DNA of 64,000 bases, taken from assembly GCF_016735675.1 (NCBI RefSeq), contig NZ_JAERSG010000004.1, forward strand, positions 186,001-250,000, given 5' to 3'. Position 1 is the stretch's first letter. Every line of letters begins with the position of its first letter. The DNA comes from Nocardioides baculatus (GTDB lineage Bacteria > Actinomycetota > Actinomycetes > Propionibacteriales > Nocardioidaceae). Position numbers and translations under genes: made by a program. Below the pieces are notes generated by a model that saw only the letters and a program-made list of their open reading frames with translations, ran no database searches and was not told the DNA's origin. This document shows positions 54,067-62,364 of the stretch, in pieces.

Positions 54067-55391
54067 GGCTGGCCTCTCCTCAACAGTCGTCCGGTCGGGG
54101 TCTCGCCGATCGTCGCTCCCCGCAGCCACGTCTCGCGCACCACGCCGCGGAGCCGGCGGCCGGCGTAGGCCGACACGGCGTTCTTGTGGTGCAGCCGGGC
54201 GACGTCGACGGTGAGCTCCTCGTCGGGCGCGAACCGCACCAGATCGGCGTCCGCGCCCACCTCGATGCGGCCCTTGTGGACCAAGCCCACCCGGTCCGCC
54301 GGTGCCGTCGCCATCCACCGGACGACGTCGACGAGCGAGTAGCCGCGTGCCACGGCGCCGGACCACACGGCCGGCAGGCCGAGCTGCACCGAGGCGATCC
54401 CGCCCCAGGCCGCGCCGAAGTCACCGTCGCCGCGCGCCTTGAGCTCGACGGTGCAGGGCGAGTGGTCCGAGACGACGAGGTCGATGTCGCCCATGGCGAG
54501 CGACGCCCAGAGCTCCTCGCGGTTGTCGGCCTCGCGGATCGGTGGGCAGCACTTCAGCTCGGTCGCACCGTCGGCGATGTGCTCGGCGTCGAAGGTCAGG
54601 TAGTGCGGGCAGGTCTCGACGCTGATGTCGACGCCCTCGGCGCGGGCAGCACGCAGCATCGGCACCGCGTCGGCATCGCTGAGGTGCACGATGTGGGCGC
54701 GCGCGCCGGCGTCCCGGGCCACCTCGATGACCGTGTGGATCGCCGACTCCTCGGCGACCCGGGGCCGCGACGCGAGGAAGCCGTCGTAGCGCCGACCGGC
54801 CAGGCGGTCGTCGTCGATGAGGTCGCCGTCCTCGGCGTGCACGATGAACAGCGCCCCCAACCGCGCCGTCTCCTGCATCGCGCGGGCGAAGTCCGGGCGC
54901 TCGAGGTGCGGGAACTCCTCGACGCCGGAGTCCAGCAGGAAGCACTTGAAGCCGAAGACCCCGGCGTCGTGGAGCCCCGCGAGGTCGTCGAGGTTGTCGG
55001 GCACCGCTCCGCCCCAGAAGCCGACGTCGACGTGGACCTGGTCGCGCGCGACCGCACGCTTCTCGTCGAGGGCCGCGACCGTCGTGGTCGGCGGGATGCT
55101 GTTGAGCGGCATGTCGACGATGGTCGTGACGCCACCTGCCGCGGCCGCGCGGGTCGCGCTGGCGAAGCCCTCCCACTCGGTGCGACCCGGCTCGTTGACG
55201 TGCACGTGGGTGTCGACCAGGCCGGGCAGGAGGACCTCGTCGTCGGCGAGCTCGACCACGACGTCGGCCTCGACCTCGGCGTCGTACGCGTGCAGGGCGG
55301 TGATGACTCCGCCGGTGACCTCGACGGCGACCGCCCGCTCGCTGCCACCGACCACGGCCCGGCGGGCACGGACGAGGAGATCGGCTGCCAC
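54063..55391 (-). CDS. allB: Allantoinase
   Basis: A 442-residue dihydropyrimidinase-type amidohydrolase converting allantoin to allantoate. The zinc HxH is in LVDTHVHVNEPGRTEWEGF, the carboxylated Lys in FGFKCFLLDSG, and His/Asp ligands in IVHAEDGDL, HIVHLSDADAV and VSDHSPCTVELK. GTG at 55391 (VAADLLVRARRAVV) has GGGAG 9 bp upstream. It nearly abuts uraH (2-bp gap) and reads into a seven-codon relay before allE. Confidence 0.94.
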   Translation of the reverse strand: MAADLLVRARRAVVGGSERAVAVEVTGGVITALHAYDAEVEADVVVELADDEVLLPGLVDTHVHVNEPGRTEWEGFASATRAAAAGGVTTIVDMPLNSIPPTTTVAALDEKRAVARDQVHVDVGFWGGAVPDNLDDLAGLHDAGVFGFKCFLLDSGVEEFPHLERPDFARAMQETARLGALFIVHAEDGDLIDDDRLAGRRYDGFLASRPRVAEESAIHTVIEVARDAGARAHIVHLSDADAVPMLRAARAEGVDISVETCPHYLTFDAEHIADGATELKCCPPIREADNREELWASLAMGDIDLVVSDHSPCTVELKARGDGDFGAAWGGIASVQLGLPAVWSGAVARGYSLVDVVRWMATAPADRVGLVHKGRIEVGADADLVRFAPDEELTVDVARLHHKNAVSAYAGRRLRGVVRETWLRGATIGETPTGRLLRRGQP

Positions 55392-55393
55392 CC

Positions 55394-55723
55394 TCAGCTC
55401 CCGCGGTAGGTGGAGTAGCCGAAGGGGTTGAGCAGCAGCGGCACGTGGTGGTGCCGGTCGTCGGCGACCGTGAAGGTGACGACGACCTCGGGGTAGAACG
55501 CGGTCGTGCCCTGGGCCGCGAACCACGCGCCGGTGTCGAAGCGGAGGGTGTGGTCCCCGGGTGCGAGGTCGCCCGCGAGCGGGGAGATCCGCCCGTCGTC
55601 GTCGGTCACGCCCTCGGCCACGGTGGTGCCGGCCGTCGACAGCGTCACCGGAACGCCGGCGGCCGGTCGGCCCGTCGAGGTGTCGAGGACGTGGGTGCTG
55701 AGGGAAGCCTTCGAGTGGGCCAT
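55394..55723 (-). CDS. uraH: 5-Hydroxyisourate hydrolase
   Basis: A 109-residue transthyretin-like protein hydrolysing 5-hydroxyisourate (HIU), the product of uricase. The signatures are SLSTHVLDTSTGRPAAGVPVTL (active-site His) and the C-terminal YSTYRGS, which lines the active site. It overlaps the uraD stop by one base (TGATG), so the two enzymes are made together, as expected for consecutive steps. Confidence 0.96.
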   Translation of the reverse strand: MAHSKASLSTHVLDTSTGRPAAGVPVTLSTAGTTVAEGVTDDDGRISPLAGDLAPGDHTLRFDTGAWFAAQGTTAFYPEVVVTFTVADDRHHHVPLLLNPFGYSTYRGS

Positions 55724-56217
55724 CAGGACAGCGCCTCCCGGATCCGGAGCTGGGCGATCTGCGTCAGCTGGTCGATCGTCGCAGCACGCTCGAGCTCGTC
55801 GGTGTTGTCGAGGCGGTGCTGGAGGTGGTCGAGGATGTCCTGCCCGCTGCGACCGGCCGCCCGCACGATGAAGACCCGGCCGAAGCGCTCCTCGTAGGCC
55901 CGGTTGCCCTCCTCGAGGCGCCGGGCCAGGTCGGCGTCATCCTGGTCGACACCCGACTGCTCACGGGTGGAGTGGGCGGCGTCGTGCTTGGCGGCGTCGG
56001 CGCGCTCGCCGATGCGGGGGTGCCGGGCCAGTGCCTGCTCGAACTCGTCGTCGGTGATCGTCGCGGACGCGGCGGTCATCGCGGCCTCGACCTGCCCGAT
56101 GTCGTCGTAGGGCCGGCCGCCTGCCACCGCGTCGGCCCAGCGGGGCACGTCGAGGCACACCAGGAGCCGCTCGCGGGCGGCGGCGTCGTCCAGCTCGTTG
56201 AACTCGGCGAGAGTCAT
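55723..56217 (-). CDS. uraD: OHCU decarboxylase
   Basis: A 164-residue enzyme converting 2-oxo-4-hydroxy-4-carboxy-5-ureidoimidazoline to (S)-allantoin. Family hallmarks are ARHPRIGERADAAKHDAAHSTREQSG (catalytic His and the HPRIG motif) and NRAYEERFGRVFIVRAAGRSGQDILDHLQHRL. Its ATG follows GAGGGG by 6 bp, but that site is inside the 3' arm of a 12-bp hairpin that starts 4 nt after the uricase stop, suggesting that translation depends on uricase translation. Confidence 0.95.
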   Translation of the reverse strand: MTLAEFNELDDAAARERLLVCLDVPRWADAVAGGRPYDDIGQVEAAMTAASATITDDEFEQALARHPRIGERADAAKHDAAHSTREQSGVDQDDADLARRLEEGNRAYEERFGRVFIVRAAGRSGQDILDHLQHRLDNTDELERAATIDQLTQIAQLRIREALS

Positions 56218-56223
56218 CGGGGT

Positions 56224-56280
56224 CCCCTCGGAGTTGTCGGGCGGAGGAGCGAAGCGGAGGAGAACGAGAACTCCGAGGGG
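56224..56280 (-). promoter_or_regulatory. Intercistronic hairpin covering the uraD Shine-Dalgarno
   Basis: CCCCTCGGAGTT (56280-56269 on the minus strand) pairs perfectly with AACTCCGAGGGG (56235-56224), with a 33-nt loop rich in GGAG/CTCC. The 5' arm begins 4 nt after the uricase stop; the 3' arm contains the GAGGGG that serves uraD. A ribosome finishing uricase would cover the 5' arm and free the site. This is a direct reading of the sequence; the regulatory effect is inferred. Confidence 0.6.
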
Positions 56281-56284
56281 TGGT

Positions 56285-57154
56285 TCATCGTTCCTCCCCG
56301 CGGGTCACGGTCGCCTCGATCAGGCCGTAGGGCCGGTCGGCGGCGATGAAGACCTCACCGGGGTTGTCCAGCCCGAACGGGGCGAGGTCGACGAGGAAGT
56401 GGTGCTTGTTGGGGGCGGCGAAGGAGATCTCGGCGATCTCGTCGTGCGCCTCGAGCACGGCGCGGCCCATCGCGTAGAGGGTCTCCTGGAGCGCCCGGCT
56501 GTAGGTCGTCGCGAAGGTGGCGAGCAGCAGCGCCCGTACGGCGTCGTAGGTCGCGTTCCAGTCCCGTCCAGATCCCGCGTCGGCGCCCGGGACGTAGCGC
56601 CACTCGGCGCGCATGGCCGTGGCGAGGATCCGGTCGTCGGCGTCGGGGAGCGTCGTGTACTCGTCGCGCAGGAAGCCCTTGAACTCCGAGCCGGTCGACT
56701 TCAGCACGACCAGGTCCTGGAGGCCGGAGACGACCTGCGCGCCGTCGCGCGTGAGATCGACCGTGGTGGTGCGCACCTCGCCGCCGCGCCGGACGAAGGC
56801 GTGGTCGTGGCCCGCCCCGTCGACCTCGATCCGGTCCCAGGCGCACTCCTCGACCTTCACGGTCACGCCGTCGGCCACCGGGGTGGCCGCGAGCAGTCGC
56901 CCGCCCAGCGCCAGCGCGTAGTCCTCGGGCGAGCTGATGCCGTGCTTCTTCGCCCAGGCGAACGCGGTGTTCTTCTGGGTGTCGGTCGGCAGCACCTGCG
57001 ACTGGTCGCCGTCGGTGTGGGCCGCGGCGAAGTCGCCCCGCAGCGACGTCGAGACGTTGAGGTCGCGGATCTCGTGGCGCTCGGTGTCGCGCACGATCCG
57101 GACGACGCGGTTCTCCGCCTTGCCGTAGCGATTCGGTCCCAGCACGATCCCCAT
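56285..57154 (-). CDS. pucL: Urate oxidase (uricase)
   Basis: A 289-residue cofactor-free uricase that oxidises urate to 5-hydroxyisourate. The start GIVLGPNRYGKAENRVVRI includes the catalytic Lys; QVLPTDTQKNTAFAWAK provides the Thr of the catalytic dyad; SFAAPNKHHFLVDL holds the active-site His. Full length for the family. It is 4 bp downstream of the aldolase-like gene and ends 4 nt before the hairpin that precedes uraD. Confidence 0.96.
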   Translation of the reverse strand: MGIVLGPNRYGKAENRVVRIVRDTERHEIRDLNVSTSLRGDFAAAHTDGDQSQVLPTDTQKNTAFAWAKKHGISSPEDYALALGGRLLAATPVADGVTVKVEECAWDRIEVDGAGHDHAFVRRGGEVRTTTVDLTRDGAQVVSGLQDLVVLKSTGSEFKGFLRDEYTTLPDADDRILATAMRAEWRYVPGADAGSGRDWNATYDAVRALLLATFATTYSRALQETLYAMGRAVLEAHDEIAEISFAAPNKHHFLVDLAPFGLDNPGEVFIAADRPYGLIEATVTRGEER

Positions 57155-57158
57155 GTCC

Positions 57159-58421
57159 TCAGCCTCCAGCCTCGATGGCGCGGTGCGCCAGTGTCATCAG
57201 TGCCCGCGTGTCGAGCCCGGTCGCCGCGGCGACCTCGTCGGTGGACAGCGCGCCGCAGTCGGTACCGCGGAGCAGGAAGTCGGCCAGCGCGCGGGCGGTC
57301 GCCGGCTCGTCGAGGACGCCGGACTCGCGCCGCTCGACGTAGGTGCGCAACCGCGCGGCGGCGGCCGCCCAGCCCTCGCGGTAGAACGCGAAGGTCGCGG
57401 CGAACCGCGTCGGCAGCTGTGCGGGGTGCAGGTCCCAGCCCTGGTAGTAGCCGCGCTCGAGCGAGCGCCGCACGAGCCTCAGGTGGTTGGCCCACGCAGC
57501 ACCGACCTCCTCGGACGTGCCGATGGGCAGGACGTTGGTGGAGCCGTCCGAGAGGCGTACGCCGGTGCCCGCCGCGGCGGCCTGCATGATCGCCTTCGCG
57601 TGGTCGGCCACCGGGTGGTCGAGGCTCTGGTGCGCGGCGGCGATGCCGCAGTAGGCGCTGTAGTCGTAGGTGCCGTAGTGCAGCCCGGTGCACCGGCCGC
57701 CGGACGCGTGCACCATCCGGGCCACGAGTGCCGTGCCGTCCGGGCCGAGGATCGACTGCGGGGTCTCCACCTGGATCTCGAACCGCAGCGATCCGGCCTC
57801 CAGTCCCAGGGCCGGCTCGAGCCGCTCGGCGGCGTGGACCAGCGCCTCCACCTGCTCGACCGCGGTGACCTTCGGCAGGGTCACCACGAAGCCGTCGGGC
57901 AGCGGCGCGCGGGAGACGAGGCGTTCGAGGAAGACCGTCAGCGTGCGGATCCCGCGTCGCCGGGTCGGCGCCTCGAAGCTCTTGAACCGGATGCCGCACC
58001 AGGCAGGCGCAGTGCCGTCGGCCAGCGCGGCCGCGAGGGCGTCGGCCGCGCGTACGGCGTCGGCGTCCTCCTCGTCGTCGGGGCGCGAGCCGTAGCCGTC
58101 CTCCAGGTCGATCCGGACGTCCTCCACGGGCTCGCGGGCGAGCTTGTCGCGCACCCGCGCGAGCAGGTCGGCGTCACCGTCGAGCACGGACAGGAGCACC
58201 GCCTGGTGCTCCTCGGTCGCGCGCAGTGCCGTGGCGCCGTACGACGTCACGAGGTCGGCGCGGAACCGGTCGGCCGGCACGTAGACGGTGTGCACCGGCT
58301 GCCGGCCGAGGCGTCCGCCCGGGTAGTGGCGCGCGAGGTCGGCGTCGACCCCGGCGAGGCGTTCGTCGAGCTCACCGCCGATCGCGTCGACGAGACCAGC
58401 GACGTCGACGGGGCTCTCCAT
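57159..58421 (-). CDS. DUF6986 family aldolase-like protein (citrate lyase/HpcH superfamily)
   Basis: A 420-residue protein with the TIM-barrel signature of the HpcH/HpaI/citrate lyase beta group: VRIDLEDGYGSR (Mg2+-binding Asp/Glu), PKVTAVEQVEALV, FEIQVETPQSILGPDGT and LHYGTYDYSAYCGI. Members of this uncharacterised family recur beside purine-degradation genes in actinobacteria. It could handle glyoxylate or another two-carbon product by an aldol or lyase reaction; that is inference. It starts the run of catabolic enzymes, 4 bp before pucL. Confidence 0.8.
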   Translation of the reverse strand: MESPVDVAGLVDAIGGELDERLAGVDADLARHYPGGRLGRQPVHTVYVPADRFRADLVTSYGATALRATEEHQAVLLSVLDGDADLLARVRDKLAREPVEDVRIDLEDGYGSRPDDEEDADAVRAADALAAALADGTAPAWCGIRFKSFEAPTRRRGIRTLTVFLERLVSRAPLPDGFVVTLPKVTAVEQVEALVHAAERLEPALGLEAGSLRFEIQVETPQSILGPDGTALVARMVHASGGRCTGLHYGTYDYSAYCGIAAAHQSLDHPVADHAKAIMQAAAAGTGVRLSDGSTNVLPIGTSEEVGAAWANHLRLVRRSLERGYYQGWDLHPAQLPTRFAATFAFYREGWAAAAARLRTYVERRESGVLDEPATARALADFLLRGTDCGALSTDEVAAATGLDTRALMTLAHRAIEAGG

Positions 58422-58441
58422 GCGGTGACCCTAGAGGAGAG

Positions 58442-58759
58442 TCAGTGGACGGGCGGCCGCTTGCGCTGCGGAGCGGGGCGCGTCGGGTCGTCGTCGGGCG
58501 CCTCGACGTGCTCGGGCACGACGATCGGCTTCAGCCGCGCCCAGACGATGAAGACGGCTCCCACGGCGAGGAGCGCGAGCCCCGTCCAGAGGTTCGCGTT
58601 GACGCCGCCGGTCTTCTCCGGCTCGTGCTCGCCGAGCAGGCCGGCCAGCATCAGGATGACGCCGTAGATGGCCATCAGCGCGCCGATGATGTTGCGGATG
58701 TCGAAGACACCGGCCTTGTGGGTCGAGCCGGTGGTCTCGGTGGACTGCACGTCGGACAT
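58442..58759 (-). CDS. Small two-helix membrane protein beside the SSS symporter
   Basis: A 105-residue protein with two hydrophobic helices (FDIRNIIGALMAIYGVILMLAGLLG; NLWTGLALLAVGAVFIVWARL) and a polar Pro/Arg-rich tail. It lies 25 bp after the symporter stop and should be co-transcribed. Its position recalls the small partners encoded with some SSS carriers (e.g. DUF485 with ActP), though the sequence is not that family. It may assist the carrier; function unproven. Confidence 0.75.
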   Translation of the reverse strand: MSDVQSTETTGSTHKAGVFDIRNIIGALMAIYGVILMLAGLLGEHEPEKTGGVNANLWTGLALLAVGAVFIVWARLKPIVVPEHVEAPDDDPTRPAPQRKRPPVH

Positions 58760-58784
58760 GGTGACTCCTCTCGGTCGAGCCGGG

Positions 58785-60500
58785 TCAGAAGGCGATGTTG
58801 AGGACGACGACCATCGCGAGCGCGATGCCGGCCAGCGGTGCCGTACGACGCCACCACGGCATGGACGCCTCGTCGGGATCGGTGCGGTCCTCCTTGGGCG
58901 TCTCGGAGTAGACGAGGCCGCGCAGCTCGGAGGCGGGCTTTGGCTTGGTGACGAGCGAGACGACGACGCTGAGCACGATGTCGACCACGAACGCCGTGGA
59001 GGCAGCGAGGAAGGCCGCCCCCTGCCCGGGCAGGTCGATCACCCCGGCCGCGGCGAGGCGGTCGACCGCGATCGCCGACAGGGTGCCGGCGACGAGGCCG
59101 ACCCAGCCCGCAGTGGGCGTCATCCGCTTCCAGAACATGCCGAGGATGAAGGTCGCGAAAAGTGGTGCGTTGAAGAACCCGAAGAGCGTCTGCAGGTAGT
59201 TCATGACGTTGTCGTAGCCCATCGCGATCTGGGCGGTGAAGATCGCGATCACGGTGGCCGCGACGGTCGCGAGACGACCGATGCGCAGGTAGTAGTCGTC
59301 GCTGTGGTTCTTGCGGATGTAGCGCTGCCACAGGTCGTAGGAGAAGACCGTGTTGAACGCGGAGATGTTGGCCGCCATGCCGGCCATGAAGGCCGCGAGC
59401 AGGCCGGCGATCGCCAGGCCGAGCAAGCCGTTGGGCAGCACGTCGCGCATCAGCAGGAGCAGCGCGTCGTTGTAGGCCACGCCGTCCCCGGAGGCGCCTC
59501 CGCTGGGCGACCCGCCGTTCTTCAGGTCGATCATCTCGGTGACCAGCACGGCCGAGACCATGCCCGGGATGATGACGATGAAGGGGATGAACATCTTCGG
59601 GAAGGCACCGATGATCGGCGTCTTGCGGGCTGCCGAGATCGAGTCGGAGGCCATCGCGCGCTGGACCTCGACGAAGTTCGTCGTCCAGTAGCCGAAGGAC
59701 AGCACGAAGCCGAGGCCGAACACGATCCCGATGACCGACAGCAGCGGGGAGTCGAAGCCCGACAGGGCCTGGCCGGGCCACGACTCGAGCTGCTGGGCGG
59801 CGGGCGCGACCTCGGCGCTGGCCGGGGCCTTGTCGGCCGCTGCGGTGATCTTGTCGGTGAGGCCGTCCCAGCCGCCGACGCGGTGCAGCCCGATCAGCGT
59901 GAGCGGCAGCAGCGAGGCGACGATGACGAAGAACTGGAGGACCTCGTTGTAGATCGCCGCGCTCAGCCCGCCGAGCGTGATGTAGGACAGCACGATCGCA
60001 CCGGCGACGATGAGGGCGATCCAGATCGGCCACCCGAGCAGCGCGTGGACGATCCCGGCCAGCAGCGCGAGGTTGACACCTGCGATGAGGAGCTGGGCGA
60101 CGGCGAAGCTGATCGCGTTGACCAGGTGGGCGCCGGTGCCGAAGCGCTTGAACATGAACTCGGGGACCGAGCGGACCTTGGAGCCGTAGTAGAACGGCAT
60201 CATCACGACGCCGAGGAAGAGCATCGCCGGCACCGCGCCGACCCAGAAGTAGTGGACGGTCGGCAGCCCGATCTCCGCGCCGTTGGCCGACATGCCCATG
60301 ATCTCGACGGCACCGAGGTTGGCGGAGATGAAGGCGAGCCCGGTGACCCAGGCCGGGAGCGAGCGGCCGGACAGGAAGAAGTCGATCGAGTCGGACACCG
60401 ATCGTCGCGCCATCACGCCGATGCCGAGGACGAAGCCGAAGTAGATCGCGACCAGCAGGTAGTCCAGCCAGTTCGCGTCGATCAGCGTGTCGGAGCTCAT
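58785..60500 (-). CDS. Sodium:solute symporter (SSS family)
   Basis: A 571-residue secondary transporter with about 13-14 helices. The N-terminal LDYLLVAIYFGFVLGIGVMAR and FISANLGAVEIMGMSANGAE fit the SGLT/PutP family, as do ITLGGLSAAIYNEVLQFFVIV and the Na+-site segment LGLAIAGLLAAFMAGMAANISAFNTVF. The substrate is not readable. As it leads the purine-catabolic run, uptake of a purine, urate, allantoin or a carboxylate is the natural hypothesis. GGAGGAC-like site before ATG. Confidence 0.9.
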   Translation of the reverse strand: MSSDTLIDANWLDYLLVAIYFGFVLGIGVMARRSVSDSIDFFLSGRSLPAWVTGLAFISANLGAVEIMGMSANGAEIGLPTVHYFWVGAVPAMLFLGVVMMPFYYGSKVRSVPEFMFKRFGTGAHLVNAISFAVAQLLIAGVNLALLAGIVHALLGWPIWIALIVAGAIVLSYITLGGLSAAIYNEVLQFFVIVASLLPLTLIGLHRVGGWDGLTDKITAAADKAPASAEVAPAAQQLESWPGQALSGFDSPLLSVIGIVFGLGFVLSFGYWTTNFVEVQRAMASDSISAARKTPIIGAFPKMFIPFIVIIPGMVSAVLVTEMIDLKNGGSPSGGASGDGVAYNDALLLLMRDVLPNGLLGLAIAGLLAAFMAGMAANISAFNTVFSYDLWQRYIRKNHSDDYYLRIGRLATVAATVIAIFTAQIAMGYDNVMNYLQTLFGFFNAPLFATFILGMFWKRMTPTAGWVGLVAGTLSAIAVDRLAAAGVIDLPGQGAAFLAASTAFVVDIVLSVVVSLVTKPKPASELRGLVYSETPKEDRTDPDEASMPWWRRTAPLAGIALAMVVVLNIAF

Positions 60501-60585
60501 GCGTCCTCCCGAGATTCAGTTTGGGCCACGCAGCAACCTAGACCTGCCGGGCGATCGGCGCGACCACCCCTCCGTGTGTGGCCCG

Positions 60586-61428
60586 TCAGCCCGGAGCGAC
60601 GAACTGGCTGAGCGTGAGCTCCGCTCCCCACGGATCCCGCACCCGCGCGGTCCTCGCCCACTGGCCCTCGCGGGTGTCGAGGACCGTGGCGCCGAGACTC
60701 GTCGCCAGCGCCGCGGACGCATCCCGGTCGGCCACGCTGAACGTCACGTGCCAGTGCGCCTCCTCGCCGTCGCGCAGGCCGACGGCACCGCCGATCGCGT
60801 CGGCGAAGCCCTCCGGGGCGCCGGCCTGGCGCACGCGGATGTCGGGGTCGACGGTCGACTCGAGGTGGTCGCCGTAGCCCGGCACCTTGATCATCGCCCC
60901 GGCGTCGGGCCCCATGTCCTCGACCTGCCAGCCGAGGAGGGTGCGGTAGAAGCGGAGGTCCTGCGGCGGGTCCGGCGTGTGCAGGTCGCTGAAGTTCCAG
61001 GAGCCCGGGACGTTGTTGACCTGCGAGCCGAGCCGGTTGCGTGCCTGCCACAGCCGGAACACCGCGCCCTGCGGGTCGCGCACCTCCGCCCACCGGCCGC
61101 CCGGTCCCGCGTCGTGCGGTCCGTCGACCAGCTCGCCGCCGGCATCGACCACCCGCGGGACCGTGGCATCCACGTCGTCCACCGCGATGTAGGTGAGCCA
61201 GAAGGCCGGCCCGCCCTCGCGTGGCTCGATGGCGGCCGCGTCCAGACCGTCGAGGGTGGCGATGAGGTAGGTCGCCGGCACCTCCGGAGGCAGGGCGTCG
61301 TGCGTCTGCCACCCCAGCAGGTCGCCGTAGAACACCGCCGCTGCTGCCGCGTCGGGCGCCTGGAGGTCGATCCAGCAGGTCACTCCCTGCGGGTAGGTGT
61401 GTGGGTTGTCCGTGGTTCCCGAGGCCAT
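60586..61428 (-). CDS. VOC family protein with two glyoxalase domains
   Basis: A 280-residue protein made of two vicinal-oxygen-chelate domains: TCWIDLQAPDAAAAAVFYGDLLGWQ to DPQGAVFRLWQ (about 16-130), and WNFSDLHTPDPPQDLRFYRTLLGWQ to RVRDPWGAELTLSQF (about 144-276). The metal ligands are only partly conserved, so it may be a binding/resistance protein rather than an enzyme. The ATG at 61428 (MASGTTDNPH) is preferred over 61449. Right next to it lies a broken VOC gene. Confidence 0.85.
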   Translation of the reverse strand: MASGTTDNPHTYPQGVTCWIDLQAPDAAAAAVFYGDLLGWQTHDALPPEVPATYLIATLDGLDAAAIEPREGGPAFWLTYIAVDDVDATVPRVVDAGGELVDGPHDAGPGGRWAEVRDPQGAVFRLWQARNRLGSQVNNVPGSWNFSDLHTPDPPQDLRFYRTLLGWQVEDMGPDAGAMIKVPGYGDHLESTVDPDIRVRQAGAPEGFADAIGGAVGLRDGEEAHWHVTFSVADRDASAALATSLGATVLDTREGQWARTARVRDPWGAELTLSQFVAPG

Positions 61429-61468
61429 GCTCCAGACCGTACGCCGCACCGGGGACAGCGGTCACGGG

Positions 61469-61568
61469 TCAGCCGTCCACCACGACCTCGACCTCGAAGC
61501 CCTCGGAGTTCTCGACGTAGCGCGACGTCGTCGACCCAGAGGTCGAGGTGGTGGAGGGCGCGGGGCAC
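61469..61568 (-). pseudogene. Remnant of a VOC gene with internal deletion
   Basis: On the minus strand a GTG at 61568 opens VPRALHHLDLWVDDV, the typical start of a glyoxalase/VOC protein. About 45 bases later another frame gives YVENSEGFEVEVVVDG and a stop at 61469, the typical VOC end. The two parts are out of frame at about 61521-61525 and lack some 80 residues between, so an internal deletion has destroyed the gene. It lies just upstream of the intact VOC gene on the same strand. It is too short for ordinary gene callers. Confidence 0.65.
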
Positions 61569-61638
61569 GGGAGCCAACCTAGACCGGCCTTCCTGCAGCG
61601 TGCGTGCGGTGCCACCATCGACGTGGAGAGGCACCGCC

Positions 61639-62256
61639 ATGGACTACCGAGACTCGCACCGCGCCCTGCAGGACGCCTTCGACACGCGCCGGCTCGCTGA
61701 CCGCCTCGCCAGTGTCGCCGGCGACGACGTGTCGGGGTTCCGCGAGTTCATCGAGGCGCGCGACATGTTCTTCATCGCGACCTCGGACGCCGACGGGCAG
61801 CCGCAGTGCTCCTACAAGGGAGGCGACCCCGGCTTCGTCCGCGTCATCGACGACCACACGATCGCCTTCCCGGTGTACGACGGCAACGGCATGTTCCTGA
61901 CGATCGGCAACGTCACCGAGAACCGCCTGGTCGGCCTGCTGTTCGTCGACTTCGCCAACGGCTCCCGGCTGCGGGTCAACGGCGAGGCGACCGTCGATCC
62001 GGCCGACCCGCTGGTCACCGACTTCCCCGGCGCCAAGCTCGTCGTACGGGTCCGTGCCCGCGCGGTGTTCCCCAACTGCCGGAGGTACGTCCACACGCAC
62101 GGCCCGGCCGAGCGCTCGGTGTTCGTGCCCGTCGAGGGCGAGCAGCCGCCGGTGCCCGACTGGAAGCTCGACGAGTGGTTCGAGGGCACGCTCCCCCAGG
62201 GCGACCCCGCCCTCGACGCGACCCGCCCGAGCGCGCCGTCGATCCCGCGCTTCTGA
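61639..62256 (+). CDS. Pyridoxamine 5'-phosphate oxidase-like flavoprotein
   Basis: A 205-residue split-beta-barrel flavin-binding protein. FREFIEARDMFFIATSDADGQPQCSYKGGDPGFVRVID is the family core (FMN or F420 binding), followed by NVTENRLVGLLFVDFANGSRLRVNGEATV and a C-terminal NCRRYVHTH. It is not the vitamin B6 enzyme itself; members reduce diverse substrates. GGAGAGG lies 8 bp before the ATG. It is followed by a repeat element. Confidence 0.88.
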   Translation: MDYRDSHRALQDAFDTRRLADRLASVAGDDVSGFREFIEARDMFFIATSDADGQPQCSYKGGDPGFVRVIDDHTIAFPVYDGNGMFLTIGNVTENRLVGLLFVDFANGSRLRVNGEATVDPADPLVTDFPGAKLVVRVRARAVFPNCRRYVHTHGPAERSVFVPVEGEQPPVPDWKLDEWFEGTLPQGDPALDATRPSAPSIPRF

Positions 62257-62273
62257 GGTCCTCCTGCGAACTC

Positions 62274-62317
62274 TTTCGATGGTTGAGGTGCGAGCGCAGC
62301 GAGCATAGAAACCCACC
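62274..62317 (+). repeat. REP-like element (GCGAGCGCAGCGAGC core)
   Basis: TTTCGATGGTTGAGG, the core GCGAGCGCAGCGAGC and GAAACCCACC form a composite with short inverted parts (GGTT/AACC, GCGAGCG). Elements with this core are scattered through many actinobacterial genomes. The core matches 12 of 13 bases of the allB/allE junction (GAGCGGAGCGAGC). It sits between a flavoprotein gene and a DUF222 HNH gene. Confidence 0.5.
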
Positions 62318-62351
62318 TGTGCACGACCGACCCATTGTCGGTGCCCAAGCA

Positions 62352-62357
62352 TATAAT
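62352..62357 (+). promoter_or_regulatory. Perfect -10 element (TATAAT) of the HNH gene
   Basis: TATAAT at 62352-62357 is rare in such G+C-rich DNA and lies 7 bp before the ATG at 62365. The transcript would be leaderless or nearly so, which is frequent in actinobacteria. No convincing -35 lies at 17 bp. Confidence 0.5.
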
Positions 62358-62364
62358 CGAACGC

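Noticed and set aside
62335-62364. TTG at 62335 as the start of the DUF222 HNH protein
   Set aside because: It lies upstream of the TATAAT element, so the transcript would not include it. The ATG at 62365 fits a leaderless start.
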